In this document: one piece after another, positions 8,800 through 17,695 of the stretch
Layout of the letters: every line of letters starts with the position of its first letter
Position numbering within the stretch: position 1 is the stretch's first letter
NCBI RefSeq assembly: GCF_022370835.2
Contig: NZ_CP092365.1
Coordinates: forward strand, 2,728,001 to 2,792,000
DNA: 64,000 nt
From: Mycolicibacillus parakoreensis
GTDB taxonomy: Bacteria; Actinomycetota; Actinomycetes; Mycobacteriales; Mycobacteriaceae
Reading direction: 5' to 3'
Program-made: the position numbers and the translations under genes
Notes under the pieces: model-generated
The model's input: only the letters and a program-made list of their open reading frames with translations
The model's database searches: none
Told to the model about the DNA's origin: nothing

Positions 8800-10476
8800 A
8801 TGTCGAGAACACCGATTGTTCAGGACAATGTGGATTTGCGATCGCGCGAACAGCACTACGGCGATGATCCATTAGCCGATCGCGAGACCGATCTCTACCG
8901 TGGCGAATACGTCATGAGTTTCGTCGAGAAGTGGGACGAATTGATCGACTGGGACGCGCGGGCCCACTCCGAGGGGCGCTTTTTCATCGATGTGCTGCAT
9001 GCCCGCGGCAAGGAGAGCGTCCTCGACGTCGCCACCGGCACCGGGTTTCACTCCGTGCGATTGACCGAGGCGGGCTTCGAGGTCTGCAGCGCCGACGGTT
9101 CGGCGGCCATGCTCGCCCAGGCCTTCGACAATGCCCAGAAGCGGGGACTGATCCTCAAGACCGTGCAGGCGGATTGGCGTCAGTTGAACCGCAATATCCA
9201 CGGCAAGTACGACGCCATCATCTGCTTGGGGAACTCCTTCACGCACCTACACACCGAGCAGGATCGCCGCCGTGCCCTCGCCGAGTTCTACGCGGCCTTG
9301 CGTCACGACGGAATTTTGATCCTCGACCAGCGCAACTACGATGAGATGTTGGACCACGGCTTCAAATCGAAGCACAAATACTATTACTGCGGCGATCGGG
9401 TTTCCGCCGAGCCGGAGTATGTCGACGACGGGTTGGCCCGCTTCAAATACGAGTTCCCGGACGGTTCGCAATACACGCTGAACATGTTTCCGCTGCGGAA
9501 GAACTACGTGCGCCGCCTGATGCGGGAAGCCGGGTTCGAGCGGGTGCGGACCTACGGCGATTTCCAGGAGACCTACCAGGACAACGAACCGGATTTCTTC
9601 ATCCACATCGCGGAGAAGTCGGTGAACCTCGGTGGCGGCACCGCGGGCGCGACCAACGGCCAGGTGGAGACCGAGGCCTACTACGACAGCGACGACGCCC
9701 ACGGGTTCTACTCGCTGATCTGGGGCGGCGAGGACATCCACGTCGGCTGCTATGAGGACACCGGCGACATCACCGCCGCCAGCGCGGCGACGGTCGACCG
9801 CATGATCGACCAGCTCGGGACGCTCGACGCCGGGACCCGCGTGTTGGATCTGGGCGCCGGCTACGGTGGGGCGGCGCGACGCCTGACCGCGAAGTCCGGC
9901 TGTTCGGTGACCTGCCTGAACATTTCCGACGCCCAGAACGACACCAACCGGTACAAGAATCGCCGCGCCGGCCTCCACGACCGGATCCGGGTTCGGCACG
10001 GCAGCTTCGACCAGATTCCGGAACCGGACGGCGCCTATGACGTGGTCTGGTCCCAGGATGCGCTCCTGCACGCCCCGAACCGGCGCAAGGTGCTCGAGGA
10101 GGCCTTCCGGGTGCTCAAACCGGGCGGCGAGATGATCTTCACCGACCCGATGCAGGCCGACGACGTTCCCGACGGGGTGCTGCAGCCGGTCTATGACCGC
10201 CTCAATCTGACCGACCTCGGCTCGCTGCGGTTCTACCGCGAGGCCGCGCTGGCGGTCGGGTTCGAGGTGGTGGACCAGATCGATCTGGTCCACAACCTGC
10301 GCACCCACTACGACCGGGTGCGCGAGGAACTCGAGAACCGTCGGGCGGAGCTGGAGCAGAAATCCTCACCGGACTACCTGGAGAAGATGCTGGTCGGGCT
10401 CAAAGACTGGGTGGACGCCGCCGACAACGGCTATCTGGCGTGGGGTATTCAGCGGTTCCGCAAACCCGCCGGCTGA
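8800..10476 (+). CDS. Fused glycine/sarcosine and sarcosine/dimethylglycine N-methyltransferase (glycine betaine synthase)
   Basis: A 558-residue two-domain SAM methyltransferase. Residues 1-273 resemble glycine sarcosine methyltransferase (SAM motif VLDVATGTG at 74-82). Residues 292-558 resemble sarcosine dimethylglycine methyltransferase (VLDLGAGYGG at 348-357, then SQDALLHAPNR and GGEMIFTDPMQ). A Gly/Ala/Thr linker at about 277-290 joins them. Together the halves would convert glycine to betaine in three methylations, giving an osmoprotectant. Such fusions are known from halophiles, for example Actinopolyspora. Strong ribosome site. No betaine transporter or SAM-recycling gene is adjacent. 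It lies in a block absent from the M. tuberculosis nrd locus, so it is likely acquired. Confidence 0.85.
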   Translation: MSRTPIVQDNVDLRSREQHYGDDPLADRETDLYRGEYVMSFVEKWDELIDWDARAHSEGRFFIDVLHARGKESVLDVATGTGFHSVRLTEAGFEVCSADGSAAMLAQAFDNAQKRGLILKTVQADWRQLNRNIHGKYDAIICLGNSFTHLHTEQDRRRALAEFYAALRHDGILILDQRNYDEMLDHGFKSKHKYYYCGDRVSAEPEYVDDGLARFKYEFPDGSQYTLNMFPLRKNYVRRLMREAGFERVRTYGDFQETYQDNEPDFFIHIAEKSVNLGGGTAGATNGQVETEAYYDSDDAHGFYSLIWGGEDIHVGCYEDTGDITAASAATVDRMIDQLGTLDAGTRVLDLGAGYGGAARRLTAKSGCSVTCLNISDAQNDTNRYKNRRAGLHDRIRVRHGSFDQIPEPDGAYDVVWSQDALLHAPNRRKVLEEAFRVLKPGGEMIFTDPMQADDVPDGVLQPVYDRLNLTDLGSLRFYREAALAVGFEVVDQIDLVHNLRTHYDRVREELENRRAELEQKSSPDYLEKMLVGLKDWVDAADNGYLAWGIQRFRKPAG

Positions 10477-10830
10477 GCCGCGGATGTGGTGCCGGCCCAT
10501 CCCCGGTAAGCACGGTGGAAGGAGCTGGAGTCCTGGCAGCCGAGCAGCAGGGCGATCTGCGCGATGCTGGTCTGCCCGGTGCTCCGGTAGTGGCGCGCAA
10601 GGCTTTCCCGGGTGCGGCTCAAGACGCCTTGGACACTCGCGCCTTCGGCTTGGCGTTGGCGTTGCAGCGTGCGCGGGCTCAGCGCCAGTCGTCGGGATAG
10701 TTGTCGATGTCGGGTCGCCCGGCCGCAAGACCTTCCAGCAGTGCCGTGCGGACCCGTTCGGCCGTGAGCGAGAACCGGGGCAGTTCGGATAGCCGGGCAT
10801 GTAATTGCGGCGGCGCCTCACTGTTCGGCC
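10449..10830 (-). pseudogene. Frameshifted remnant of an AraC-family regulator
   Basis: On the minus strand the C-terminal AraC domain is clear in one frame: LALSPRTLQRQ, then SRTRESLARHY, then IAQIALLLGCQDSSSFHRAYRGW. It ends at a TGA at 10449. The preceding part of the domain (SLTAERVRTALLEGLAAGRPDID) is in a different frame that stops at 10679, so the two are joined by a frameshift near 10680-10700. No intact N-terminal ligand domain is visible upstream. The 3' end overlaps the end of the methyltransferase gene by 28 bp, convergent. The 230 bp beyond, up to the terminator at 11061, show only weak decayed similarity. A sequencing error could explain the frameshift but not the missing N-terminus. 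Confidence 0.7.
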
Positions 10831-11060
10831 AGGACGGACGACTGATCGGCGGACTCGGCGCCTCCGGCGGCACCCCCGAACACGACGCCGCCCTGGCCCG
10901 AACGACCGCCGAAGGCGCACAACCCTGACAGCCCGGCTCGGCACGACGGGTCCGGGCCCACCGGTGCGCGTCCTCGGCTGGTCGCTCGGTGACGAATGCG
11001 CTCCGTCGTTGAGGGCACCGATGACGGCGTCGTTGTTGGCGCCGCAACCGCGCCCCCAAC

Positions 11061-11097
11061 AAAAACGCCGGCCAGGGGGTGTTCCCCCTGGCCGGCG
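11061..11097 (-). terminator. Rho-independent terminator of the nrdHIE operon
   Basis: A perfect 14-bp stem (11066-11079 with 11084-11097, TGTT loop on the plus strand), followed on the minus strand by five U residues. It starts 18 bp after the nrdE stop. This is the best-formed intrinsic terminator in the window. Confidence 0.9.
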
Positions 11098-11114
11098 CCT
11101 TGTCTGGAACATCG

Positions 11115-13283
11115 CTAGAGCATGCAGGACACGCAGCCCTCGACCTCGGTGCCCTCCAGCGCCATCTGACGCAACCGGATGTAGTAGAGGGTCTTGATCC
11201 CCTTGCGCCAGGCGTAGATCTGCGCCTTGTTCACGTCGCGGGTGGTGGCGGTGTCCTTGAAGAACAACGTCAGCGAGAGCCCCTGGTCGACGTGTTGGGT
11301 CGCCGCGGCGTAGGTGTCGATGATCTTCTCGTAGCCGATCTCGTAGGCGTCCTGGTAGTACTCCAGATTGTCGTTGGTCATGTACGGCGCCGGGTAGTAG
11401 ACCCGTCCGATCTTGCCTTCCTTGCGGATCTCGACCTTCGACACGATCGGGTGGATCGACGACGTCGAGTGGTTGATGTAGGAGATCGACCCGGTGGGCG
11501 GCACGGCCTGCAGGTTCTGGTTGTAGATGCCGTGCGCGGCCACCGATTCCTTCAACCGCCGCCAGTCGTTCTGATCCGGGATGCGGATGCCGGCATCGGC
11601 GAAGAGCCGACGCACCTTGTCGGTCTTGGGCTCCCAGATGCCCTCGATGTACTTGTCGAAGAACTCGCCGGAGGCGTACGTCGAGCGCTCGAAGCCGGTG
11701 AAGTGCCTACCCCGTTCGATCGCAAGGCGATTCGACGCACGCAGGGCGTGGTAGAGCACCGTGTAGAAGTAGATGTTGGTGAAGTCGACGCCTTCCTCGG
11801 AGCCGTAGAAGATCCGTTCCCGGGCCAGGTAGCCGTGCAGGTTCATCTGACCCAACCCGATCGCGTGGGACTCGTTGTTGCCCTGCTCGATCGAGGGCAC
11901 CGACGCGATGTTGGTCTGGTCGGAGACCGCGGTCAGCGCCCGGATCGCCACCTCGATGGACTGCGCGAAATCCGGTGAGTCCATCGTCTTGGCGATGTTC
12001 AGCGAGCCCAGGTTGCACGAGATGTCCTTGCCCACCTTGGCGTAGGACAGGTCCTCGTTGAACAGCGACGGCGTGGAGACCTGCAGGATCTCCGAGCACA
12101 GGTTGGAGTGGGTGATCTTGCCGTCGATCGGGTTGGCCCGGTTGACGGTGTCTTCGAACATGATGTACGGGTACCCGGACTCGAACTGCAGCTCGGCGAC
12201 CGTCTGGAAGAACTCGCGCGCCTTGATCTTGTGCTTGTGGATACGCGAGTCGTCGACCATCTCGTAGTACTTCTCGGTGACGTTGATGTCGGCGAACGGC
12301 ACCCCGTAGACCCGCTCCACGTCGTACGGCGAGAACAGGTACATGTCCTCGTTCTTGCGGGCCAGCTCGAAGGTGATGTCGGGGATCACCACGCCGAGGC
12401 TGAGTGTCTTGATCCGGATCTTCTCGTCGGCGTTCTCCCGCTTGGTGTCCAAGAAACGGTAGATGTCGGGGTGGTGGGCGTGCAGGTACACCGCACCGGC
12501 TCCCTGCCGCGCCCCCAGCTGGTTGGCGTAGGAAAACGAGTCCTCCAGCAGCTTCATGATCGGGATCACCCCGGAGCTCTGGTTCTCGATGTTCTTGATC
12601 GGCGCGCCGTACTCGCGGATGTTGGTCAGCAGCAACGCCACACCGCCGCCCCGCTTAGACAGCTGCAGCGCGGAGTTGATCGAGCGCCCGATCGACTCCA
12701 TGTTGTCCTCGATGCGCAGCAGAAAGCAGCTGACCGGCTCGCCGCGCTGGGCCTTGCCGGAGTTGAGGAAGGTCGGGGTGGCCGGCTGGAACCGGCCGTC
12801 GATGATCTCGTCGACGAGATGTTCGGCGAGCCTGGTGTCCCCGGCCGCCAAGGTCAGCGCCACCATGACCACCCGGTCCTCGAACCGTTCCAGGTAGCGT
12901 TTGCCGTCAAAGGTTTTCAGCGTGTAGGAGGTGTAGTACTTGAACGCCCCCAGAAAGGTCGGGAACCGGAACTTCTTGGCGTAGGCACGGTCCAGCAGCG
13001 TTTTGACGAAGTTGCGGGAGTACTGGTCGAGCACCTCGCGCTCGTAGTAGTTCTCCCGGATCAAGTAGTCGAGCTTCTCGTCCTGGTTGTGGAAGAACAC
13101 CGTGTTCTGGTTGACGTGCTGCAGAAAGAACTGGCGGGCCGCGGCGACGTCCTGGTCGAACTGGATCCTGCCGTCGGCGTCGTACAGGTTCAGCATCGCG
13201 TTCAACGCGTGGTAGTCGGTCTCATTGCCCGCGCCGGCGGCCGGTGTCGTTACAGGCTCTGCAGCTGTGACCGTTGGTGACAC
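11115..13283 (-). CDS. nrdE: Class Ib ribonucleotide reductase large subunit NrdE
   Basis: The catalytic alpha subunit that reduces ribonucleoside diphosphates with electrons from NrdH and a radical from NrdF2. 722 residues. The family core begins at [15 protein letters not shown], the central catalytic barrel contains SNLCSEILQ (the first redox cysteine) and NLGSLNIAK, and the C-terminus ends in EGCVSCML, the thioredoxin-accepting CxxC. GTG start at 13283 ([10 protein letters not shown]), which overlaps the nrdI end by 34 nt. It is the last gene of nrdH-nrdI-nrdE and is followed by a strong terminator. It corresponds to Rv3051c. Confidence 0.95.
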   Translation of the reverse strand: MSPTVTAAEPVTTPAAGAGNETDYHALNAMLNLYDADGRIQFDQDVAAARQFFLQHVNQNTVFFHNQDEKLDYLIRENYYEREVLDQYSRNFVKTLLDRAYAKKFRFPTFLGAFKYYTSYTLKTFDGKRYLERFEDRVVMVALTLAAGDTRLAEHLVDEIIDGRFQPATPTFLNSGKAQRGEPVSCFLLRIEDNMESIGRSINSALQLSKRGGGVALLLTNIREYGAPIKNIENQSSGVIPIMKLLEDSFSYANQLGARQGAGAVYLHAHHPDIYRFLDTKRENADEKIRIKTLSLGVVIPDITFELARKNEDMYLFSPYDVERVYGVPFADINVTEKYYEMVDDSRIHKHKIKAREFFQTVAELQFESGYPYIMFEDTVNRANPIDGKITHSNLCSEILQVSTPSLFNEDLSYAKVGKDISCNLGSLNIAKTMDSPDFAQSIEVAIRALTAVSDQTNIASVPSIEQGNNESHAIGLGQMNLHGYLARERIFYGSEEGVDFTNIYFYTVLYHALRASNRLAIERGRHFTGFERSTYASGEFFDKYIEGIWEPKTDKVRRLFADAGIRIPDQNDWRRLKESVAAHGIYNQNLQAVPPTGSISYINHSTSSIHPIVSKVEIRKEGKIGRVYYPAPYMTNDNLEYYQDAYEIGYEKIIDTYAAATQHVDQGLSLTLFFKDTATTRDVNKAQIYAWRKGIKTLYYIRLRQMALEGTEVEGCVSCML

Positions 13284-13696
13284 GTCTCGTCCTTCCAGAA
13301 AGTAGCCAGTCCCTCGCGAACGGTTTCCACGTCGTCGGGGGTTCCCATCAATTCGAAGCGATACAGGTAGGGCACTGCGCACTTGCGCGAGATGACCTCG
13401 CCGGCGTAGCAGTACTCGGCACCGAAGTTGTTGTTGCCGGCGGCGATGACGCCGCGCAGCAACGACCGGTTGTGTTCGTTGTTCAAAAACTTCTTGACTT
13501 GCTTGGGCACGTAGGCCCCGTCGTTGATGTCGGGGGTGTGGCGCCCGCCACCGTAGGTCGGGACCACCAGCACGTAGGGCCGGTCGACCTCAATCGGGCC
13601 GTGCAGCGGGATCCGGGTCGCCGGCAACCCCAGCTTCTGCACGAAGCGGTGGGTGTTCTCCGACACGCTGGAGAAATACACCAGGTTGGCCCCCAT
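13250..13696 (-). CDS. nrdI: NrdI flavodoxin-like activator of ribonucleotide reductase
   Basis: A 148-residue flavodoxin-like FMN protein that supplies oxidant to assemble the dimanganese-tyrosyl centre of NrdF. It begins [18 protein letters not shown], the phosphate-binding loop region of NrdI, and has the family motif VPTYGGG at about 52-58 and the loop [10 protein letters not shown]. The ATG at 13696 is preceded by GGAGGGA. It sits between nrdH and nrdE and overlaps nrdE by 34 nt, so the two are translationally coupled. Counterpart of Rv3052c. Confidence 0.95.
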   Translation of the reverse strand: MGANLVYFSSVSENTHRFVQKLGLPATRIPLHGPIEVDRPYVLVVPTYGGGRHTPDINDGAYVPKQVKKFLNNEHNRSLLRGVIAAGNNNFGAEYCYAGEVISRKCAVPYLYRFELMGTPDDVETVREGLATFWKDETCHQRSQLQSL

Positions 13697-13740
13697 GGCT
13701 TCCCTCCTTCCTCTGCGATACCCGCACGCCGGCGGCCGGC

Positions 13741-13776
13741 GCCGGGTCAGGCGCCGGGTCAGGCGCCGGGTCAGGC
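13741..13776. repeat. Three tandem 12-bp units at the nrdH stop codon
   Basis: The unit GCCGGGTCAGGC occurs three times without interruption. Read on the minus strand each unit carries an in-frame TGA for nrdH (GCC TGA CCC GGC), and the third unit contains the nrdH stop itself. The repeat fills part of the 74-bp nrdH-nrdI gap. Confidence 0.8.
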
Positions 13777-14010
13777 GCTCAGCGCGACACCGGCGAGCGC
13801 CTTGATGCGGTCGGGCCGAAACCCCGACCAGTGCTCGTCGCCGGCGACCACGACCGGGGCCTGCAGATAGCCCAGCGCCATCACGTAGTCGCGGGCCTCG
13901 GAGTCCAGCGAGATATCCACCGAGCGGTAGTCGATGCCCTCTTTGTCCAGCGCCTTGTAGGTGGCGTTGCACTGCACGCAGGCCGGCTTGGTGTACACGG
14001 TGATGTTCAT
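13771..14010 (-). CDS. nrdH: NrdH-redoxin
   Basis: A 79-residue glutaredoxin-like protein with thioredoxin-like activity and the electron donor to NrdE. The redox motif is CVQC at residues 11-14, after [10 protein letters not shown]. The C-terminal segment [13 protein letters not shown] matches the NrdH signature WSGFRP. First gene of nrdH-nrdI-nrdE. A 12-bp tandem repeat lies at its stop codon. Counterpart of Rv3053c. Confidence 0.95.
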   Translation of the reverse strand: MNITVYTKPACVQCNATYKALDKEGIDYRSVDISLDSEARDYVMALGYLQAPVVVAGDEHWSGFRPDRIKALAGVALSA

Positions 14011-14189
14011 CGTCGAACGACTCCTCGGTGGAAGGTGAGCAACTTCTTCAGGAACTACATCCGCACCGCTGTTCAGCGGGCCGACGGACGGGACGATTCC
14101 CGAGGCGAACGACCCGTTCGGGGCCGTTGCGACGACCGGTCCCGGGGTCCGGGCCGATCCGGGGATCGTGTGGTCCGGCAGCACCGTGA

Positions 14190-14237
14190 ACACTACACCT
14201 AGTGTCTGACCGGGGGAAGACATACAAGATGTTCTGA
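14190..14237 (-). promoter_or_regulatory. Paired NrdR-box-like operators upstream of nrdHIE
   Basis: ACACTACACCTAGTGT (14190-14205) is an almost perfect palindrome that fits the NrdR consensus. A weaker copy, ATACAAGATGTTCTGA (14222-14237), starts 32 bp away, the same spacing as upstream of nrdF2. TAGGTG and TAGTGT -10-like elements on the minus strand lie inside the first box. This leaves a leader of about 180 nt before nrdH. Confidence 0.65.
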
Positions 14238-14493
14238 ACAACATTCATGAAATTCGCTGGTCGTACGGCTGCCGCCCGACCCGCCCCGGCGTGTCGCATC
14301 TCACATCCCCCGTCGTCGATCCGGTGCCCTCAGCTCTACCACCGGGCTCCGACACCGCCGCGCCACCGCGGCGGCGCGGCGGCGCCTCCGCGCCCGTCCA
14401 GCAAACGTAATCCGCGCTCCGACGGCACGTGCGCCCGACCGCGCGGCAACCCGGGCACCGGCGTCGACGGCCGGTGCGCGCGCCCGGCGTCCG
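14238..14493. other. Intergenic stretch upstream of nrdHIE, no gene seen
   Basis: Together with the nrdH leader this makes 483 bp without a gene. The part beyond the NrdR-like boxes is very GC-rich. A stretch near 14318-14350 resembles a tRNA D-arm but cannot be folded into a full tRNA. Confidence 0.4.
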
Positions 14494-15378
14494 CTAGCGG
14501 GTGTGGCGCCGCGGCGCCGGCGGGCCCGGGCGCAGCGCCCGGGCAAAGAACCGGTTGGCCTGGCGCATCGCCACGCTGTAGGGCCACCAGGCGAGGCGCT
14601 TGAAGGCATACAGCGCCCGGATGTCGGCCGAGGTGTAGATCAGGAACCGGTTTTTGCGCACCCCGGCCAGGATCTTGGCCGCGGCCCGCTCCGGGCTGAC
14701 CGCATGCCCGGAGAACCGGTCCACCCATTTTTTGACCTGCGGGTCGTCGCGGTCCACCCCGGCGATCTCCACGGTGCCCACCAAGGGGGTCTTCACCGCC
14801 CCGGGCACCACCACCGACACCCCGATGCCGTAGCGCGCCAGGTCGAAGCGCAGCACCTCCGAGACGCCGCGCAGCCCGTACTTGGCGGCGCTGTAGGCCG
14901 CATGCCAGGGCAGGGCCACCAGCCCGGCCGCCGAGGACACGTTGACCAGCTGCCCGCCGCGACCGGCGGCCAGCATCGGCGGGAGGAACTCCTCGATGAC
15001 GTGGATCGGCCCCATCAGGTTGATCGCGACCATCCGACTCCACTGGTCGTGGCTGAGCCGGTCGACGGTGCCCCACGCCGAGACCCCGGCGATGTTCATC
15101 ACCACGTCCATCGCGCCGTGGCTGGCGTGGATGTCGTCGGCGAAGGCGACGACCTCGTCGTGATCGGCGATGTCGATGACCCGGTGGGCGCGGACCTGGG
15201 CGCTGAGCGCACGCGCGTCGGCGACGGTCTCGGCGAGCCCCTCGGCGTTGCGGTCGGTCAAAAACAGCTCCGCCCCCTCGGCGGCCAGCGCCAGCGCGAC
15301 GGCGCGGCCGATGCCGCTGGCCGCGCCGGTGAGGAAACACTTCTTACCCGCGAACGTGGTCACCGTTGTCCCTGCCAT
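14494..15378 (-). CDS. Short-chain dehydrogenase/reductase (Rv3057c-like)
   Basis: A 294-residue classical SDR, an NAD(P)-dependent oxidoreductase. The cofactor motif TGAASGIG is at residues 17-24, NIAGVSAWG follows at about 93, and the catalytic YSAAK with the upstream Ser (VNVSSAAG) is mid-protein. I chose the ATG at 15378 because the protein then starts MAGTTVTTFAGKKCFLTG. The TetR gene at 15415 lies upstream on the same strand and cyp136 diverges beyond it, the same order as Rv3057c-Rv3058c-Rv3059 in M. tuberculosis. This suggests that one regulator controls both enzymes, perhaps for a shared lipophilic substrate. Confidence 0.85.
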   Translation of the reverse strand: MAGTTVTTFAGKKCFLTGAASGIGRAVALALAAEGAELFLTDRNAEGLAETVADARALSAQVRAHRVIDIADHDEVVAFADDIHASHGAMDVVMNIAGVSAWGTVDRLSHDQWSRMVAINLMGPIHVIEEFLPPMLAAGRGGQLVNVSSAAGLVALPWHAAYSAAKYGLRGVSEVLRFDLARYGIGVSVVVPGAVKTPLVGTVEIAGVDRDDPQVKKWVDRFSGHAVSPERAAAKILAGVRKNRFLIYTSADIRALYAFKRLAWWPYSVAMRQANRFFARALRPGPPAPRRHTR

Positions 15379-15414
15379 GGCGCGACGATATCGCCGGGGG
15401 CTCCCCGGCAACGA

Positions 15415-16053
15415 CTATTCGTCGAGTTGCCCACCCCACAGTGCGGTGCGCCACAGCGTCTCGAGCACCCGGGTGCCGCGGGCGATGTCGGCGTCGGAAC
15501 CGGCGAACGCGCTGTCCCCGGAGAGCATCGAGGCGGTGGTGGCCGTCAACGCCCGCACCAGCGCCGGAATGTCGTCGCTGATCGGGTGGGCGGTGCCGGC
15601 GGCGATCTCGTCCTGCACGATCCCGACGATCTGGTCGATGACGGTGTCGAGCTGCTGGTCGAGGATCTCGCGGATCTCGGCGTCGGTGTGGCGGGCGGCG
15701 TTGCAGGCCAGCATCACCGGATCGTTGTGCTCATAGACGACCGCGGCGCTGCCGACCATCCGGCGGGCGAACGCCGCCGGCGATTCGTCGGCCCCGCGCG
15801 CGGCGAAGAACTGGGTGAGCTCGTCGAGTTCGGCCGCCGCATCCGACATGATCTGGGCGAGCACCGCGTATTTGGACTCGAAGTAGAAATAGAACCCCGA
15901 CCGGGCGACCCCGGCCCGGTCGCTGATGGTGCTCACCGACAGCTCGGCGAACGGTTTCTCCTCGAGCAGGTCGCGCACGGCGGTCACGATCGCCTGCCGT
16001 TGCCGGTCGCCGCGGCGCTGCGATGTCGGGGCCGTCTGCGGATCGGTGCTCAC
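15415..16053 (-). CDS. TetR-family regulator (Rv3058c-like)
   Basis: 212 residues with the helix-turn-helix at about 30-65 (LSVSTISDRAGVARSGFYFYF) and a helical ligand domain. The GTG at 16053 (VSTDPQTAPTSQ) is the most likely start; two GTGs 15-18 nt upstream are alternatives. It is divergent from cyp136 and 36 bp upstream of the SDR gene on the same strand. Two inverted repeats in the intergenic region are its likely operators. Confidence 0.8.
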   Translation of the reverse strand: MSTDPQTAPTSQRRGDRQRQAIVTAVRDLLEEKPFAELSVSTISDRAGVARSGFYFYFESKYAVLAQIMSDAAAELDELTQFFAARGADESPAAFARRMVGSAAVVYEHNDPVMLACNAARHTDAEIREILDQQLDTVIDQIVGIVQDEIAAGTAHPISDDIPALVRALTATTASMLSGDSAFAGSDADIARGTRVLETLWRTALWGGQLDE

Positions 16054-16090
16054 CCGCCCACCATGCACCACGGCCCGCCGGAGAAAAAAC

Positions 16091-16149
16091 TTGACAGCCG
16101 TCAACTTTGTCGCTGTGATGGAGGGACAGTGACGGCTGCCACAGCCGTC
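16091..16149. promoter_or_regulatory. cyp136 promoter and TetR operator candidates
   Basis: TTGACA (16091-16096) and TGTGAT (16114-16119) with a 17-bp spacer form a good plus-strand promoter. TTGAC-agcc-GTCAA (16091-16104) is an inverted repeat over the -35. A second one, GACGGCTG-cca-CAGCCGTC (16131-16149), lies downstream. Both share a GACnGC core and sit between the divergent TetR gene and cyp136, so binding would block the promoter. Confidence 0.55.
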
Positions 16150-16212
16150 GTGCGGTGGTGTCGGCCCGCGGGGCCACGCCACGCCGCGCAACCGTTGAGC
16201 CAAGGAGCGCCG

Positions 16213-17688
16213 ATGACCACGATCAGCACCCCGCACTACCTGCTCGACCAGGCCAAACGCCGGTTCGTCCCGACGTTGAACACCATTCCCGGGATGGGGA
16301 CGCTGGAGAAGGCGCTGCTCAACGTCAACTGGAAGCAGCGCACGCTGGCCGCCCCGCCACCGGGCAGCGACCTCAAACCGGTCCGGGGCGACTCCGGGCT
16401 GCCGCTGCTGGGCCACATCATCGAGATGTTCCGCGGCGGGCCCGACTACGCCAAGTTCCTCTACGAGACCCGCGGACCGGTCACCTTCGCCGACTCGCCG
16501 ATCCTGCCGTCGATCGTGGCGCTGGGGCCCGACGCCACCCAGACCGTCTTCGCCAACCGGGCCAAGGACTTCTCCCAGCAGGGCTGGGTGCCGGTGATCG
16601 GGCCGTTCTTCAACCGCGGGCTGATGCTGCTGGACTTCGACGAACACCTGGGCCACAAGCGGATCATGCAACAGGCGTTCACCCGTCCGCGGCTGGCCAG
16701 CTACGTCGCCGACATCGACCGGGTCGCCAGCGCCATCGTCGCGGACTGGCCCACCGACGACCCCCGGTTCCTGGTGCATCCGGCGATGAAGGAGCTCACC
16801 CTCGACGTCGCCTCGGTGGTGTTCATGGGCCACGAGCCGGGCAGCGACCACGAGCTGGTCACCAAGGTCAACAAGGCGTTCGAGCAGACCACCCGCGCCG
16901 GCGGGGCGATCATCCGGACCGCGGTGCCGCCGTTCAAATGGTGGCAGGGGCTGCAGGGGCGCAAGGTGCTCGAGCAGTACTTCGCCGAGCGGGTCACCGA
17001 GCGTCGTCACGCCGAGGGCACCGACATGCTCACCGCGCTGTGCCACGTCGAGGACGAGGACGGCAACAGCTTCACCGACGACGACATCATCAACCACATG
17101 ATCTTTTTGATGATGGCCGCCCACGACACCACCACGTCGACGGTGACCACGATGGCCTACCACCTGGCCGCCTACCCGGATTGGCAGGAGCGGGCCCGCG
17201 CGGAGTCCGACGCGCTCGGCGACGGTGCACTCGACATCGAGGCCCTGGAGAACCTGACCGCGCTGGATCTGGTGATGGACGAGTCGCTGCGGCTGGTCAC
17301 GCCCCTGCCGTTCAACATGCGCCAGACGGTGCGCGACACCGACCTGCTGGGCTACCACGTGCCGGCGGGCACCAACCTGGTGATCTGGCCGGGCGCCAAC
17401 CACTGGCTCGACGAGCTCTACACCGAGCCGAAGAAGTTCGACCCGGAGCGGTTCCTGCCGCCGCGTGAGGAGCACAAGAAGCACCGTTACGCGTGGGCGC
17501 CGTTCGGCGGCGGGGCGCACAAGTGCATCGGCATGGTGTTCGGCCGCCTGGAGATCAAGACCGTACTGCACCGGATGTTGCGCCGCTACCGGATCGAACT
17601 GGCCCACCCCGGCTACCAGCCGCGCTGGGACTACGCCGGCATGCCGCTGCCGATGGACGGTATGCCGCTGGTGCTGCGCCGCCGCTGA
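16213..17688 (+). CDS. cyp136: Cytochrome P450 of the CYP136 family
   Basis: A 491-residue P450 monooxygenase, matching the length of M. tuberculosis CYP136A1 (Rv3059). The I-helix oxygen-activation motif AAHDTTTST is near residue 300, the K-helix ExxR is in DESLRLV near 360, and the haem-binding loop FGGGAHKCIG has its axial Cys at residue 438. It is soluble and likely acts on a lipophilic or terpenoid substrate; the substrate is unknown. ATG with an AAGGAG ribosome site. Its synteny with the divergent TetR and SDR genes is conserved. Confidence 0.9.
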   Translation: MTTISTPHYLLDQAKRRFVPTLNTIPGMGTLEKALLNVNWKQRTLAAPPPGSDLKPVRGDSGLPLLGHIIEMFRGGPDYAKFLYETRGPVTFADSPILPSIVALGPDATQTVFANRAKDFSQQGWVPVIGPFFNRGLMLLDFDEHLGHKRIMQQAFTRPRLASYVADIDRVASAIVADWPTDDPRFLVHPAMKELTLDVASVVFMGHEPGSDHELVTKVNKAFEQTTRAGGAIIRTAVPPFKWWQGLQGRKVLEQYFAERVTERRHAEGTDMLTALCHVEDEDGNSFTDDDIINHMIFLMMAAHDTTTSTVTTMAYHLAAYPDWQERARAESDALGDGALDIEALENLTALDLVMDESLRLVTPLPFNMRQTVRDTDLLGYHVPAGTNLVIWPGANHWLDELYTEPKKFDPERFLPPREEHKKHRYAWAPFGGGAHKCIGMVFGRLEIKTVLHRMLRRYRIELAHPGYQPRWDYAGMPLPMDGMPLVLRRR

Positions 17689-17695
17689 GCGCGGG

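Noticed and set aside
10679..10700. TGA in the AraC remnant as a second selenocysteine codon
   Set aside because: The domain continues in a different frame, not in frame after the TGA, and no SECIS hairpin follows.
13739..13780. CRISPR-like repeat
   Set aside because: The units are 12 bp and contiguous without spacers, and there are no cas genes in the window.
14318..14350. tRNA-like stretch upstream of nrdHIE
   Set aside because: The minus strand has GGTAGAGC, as in a D arm, but no anticodon or T arm can be placed at the right distances, so it is not a tRNA gene.
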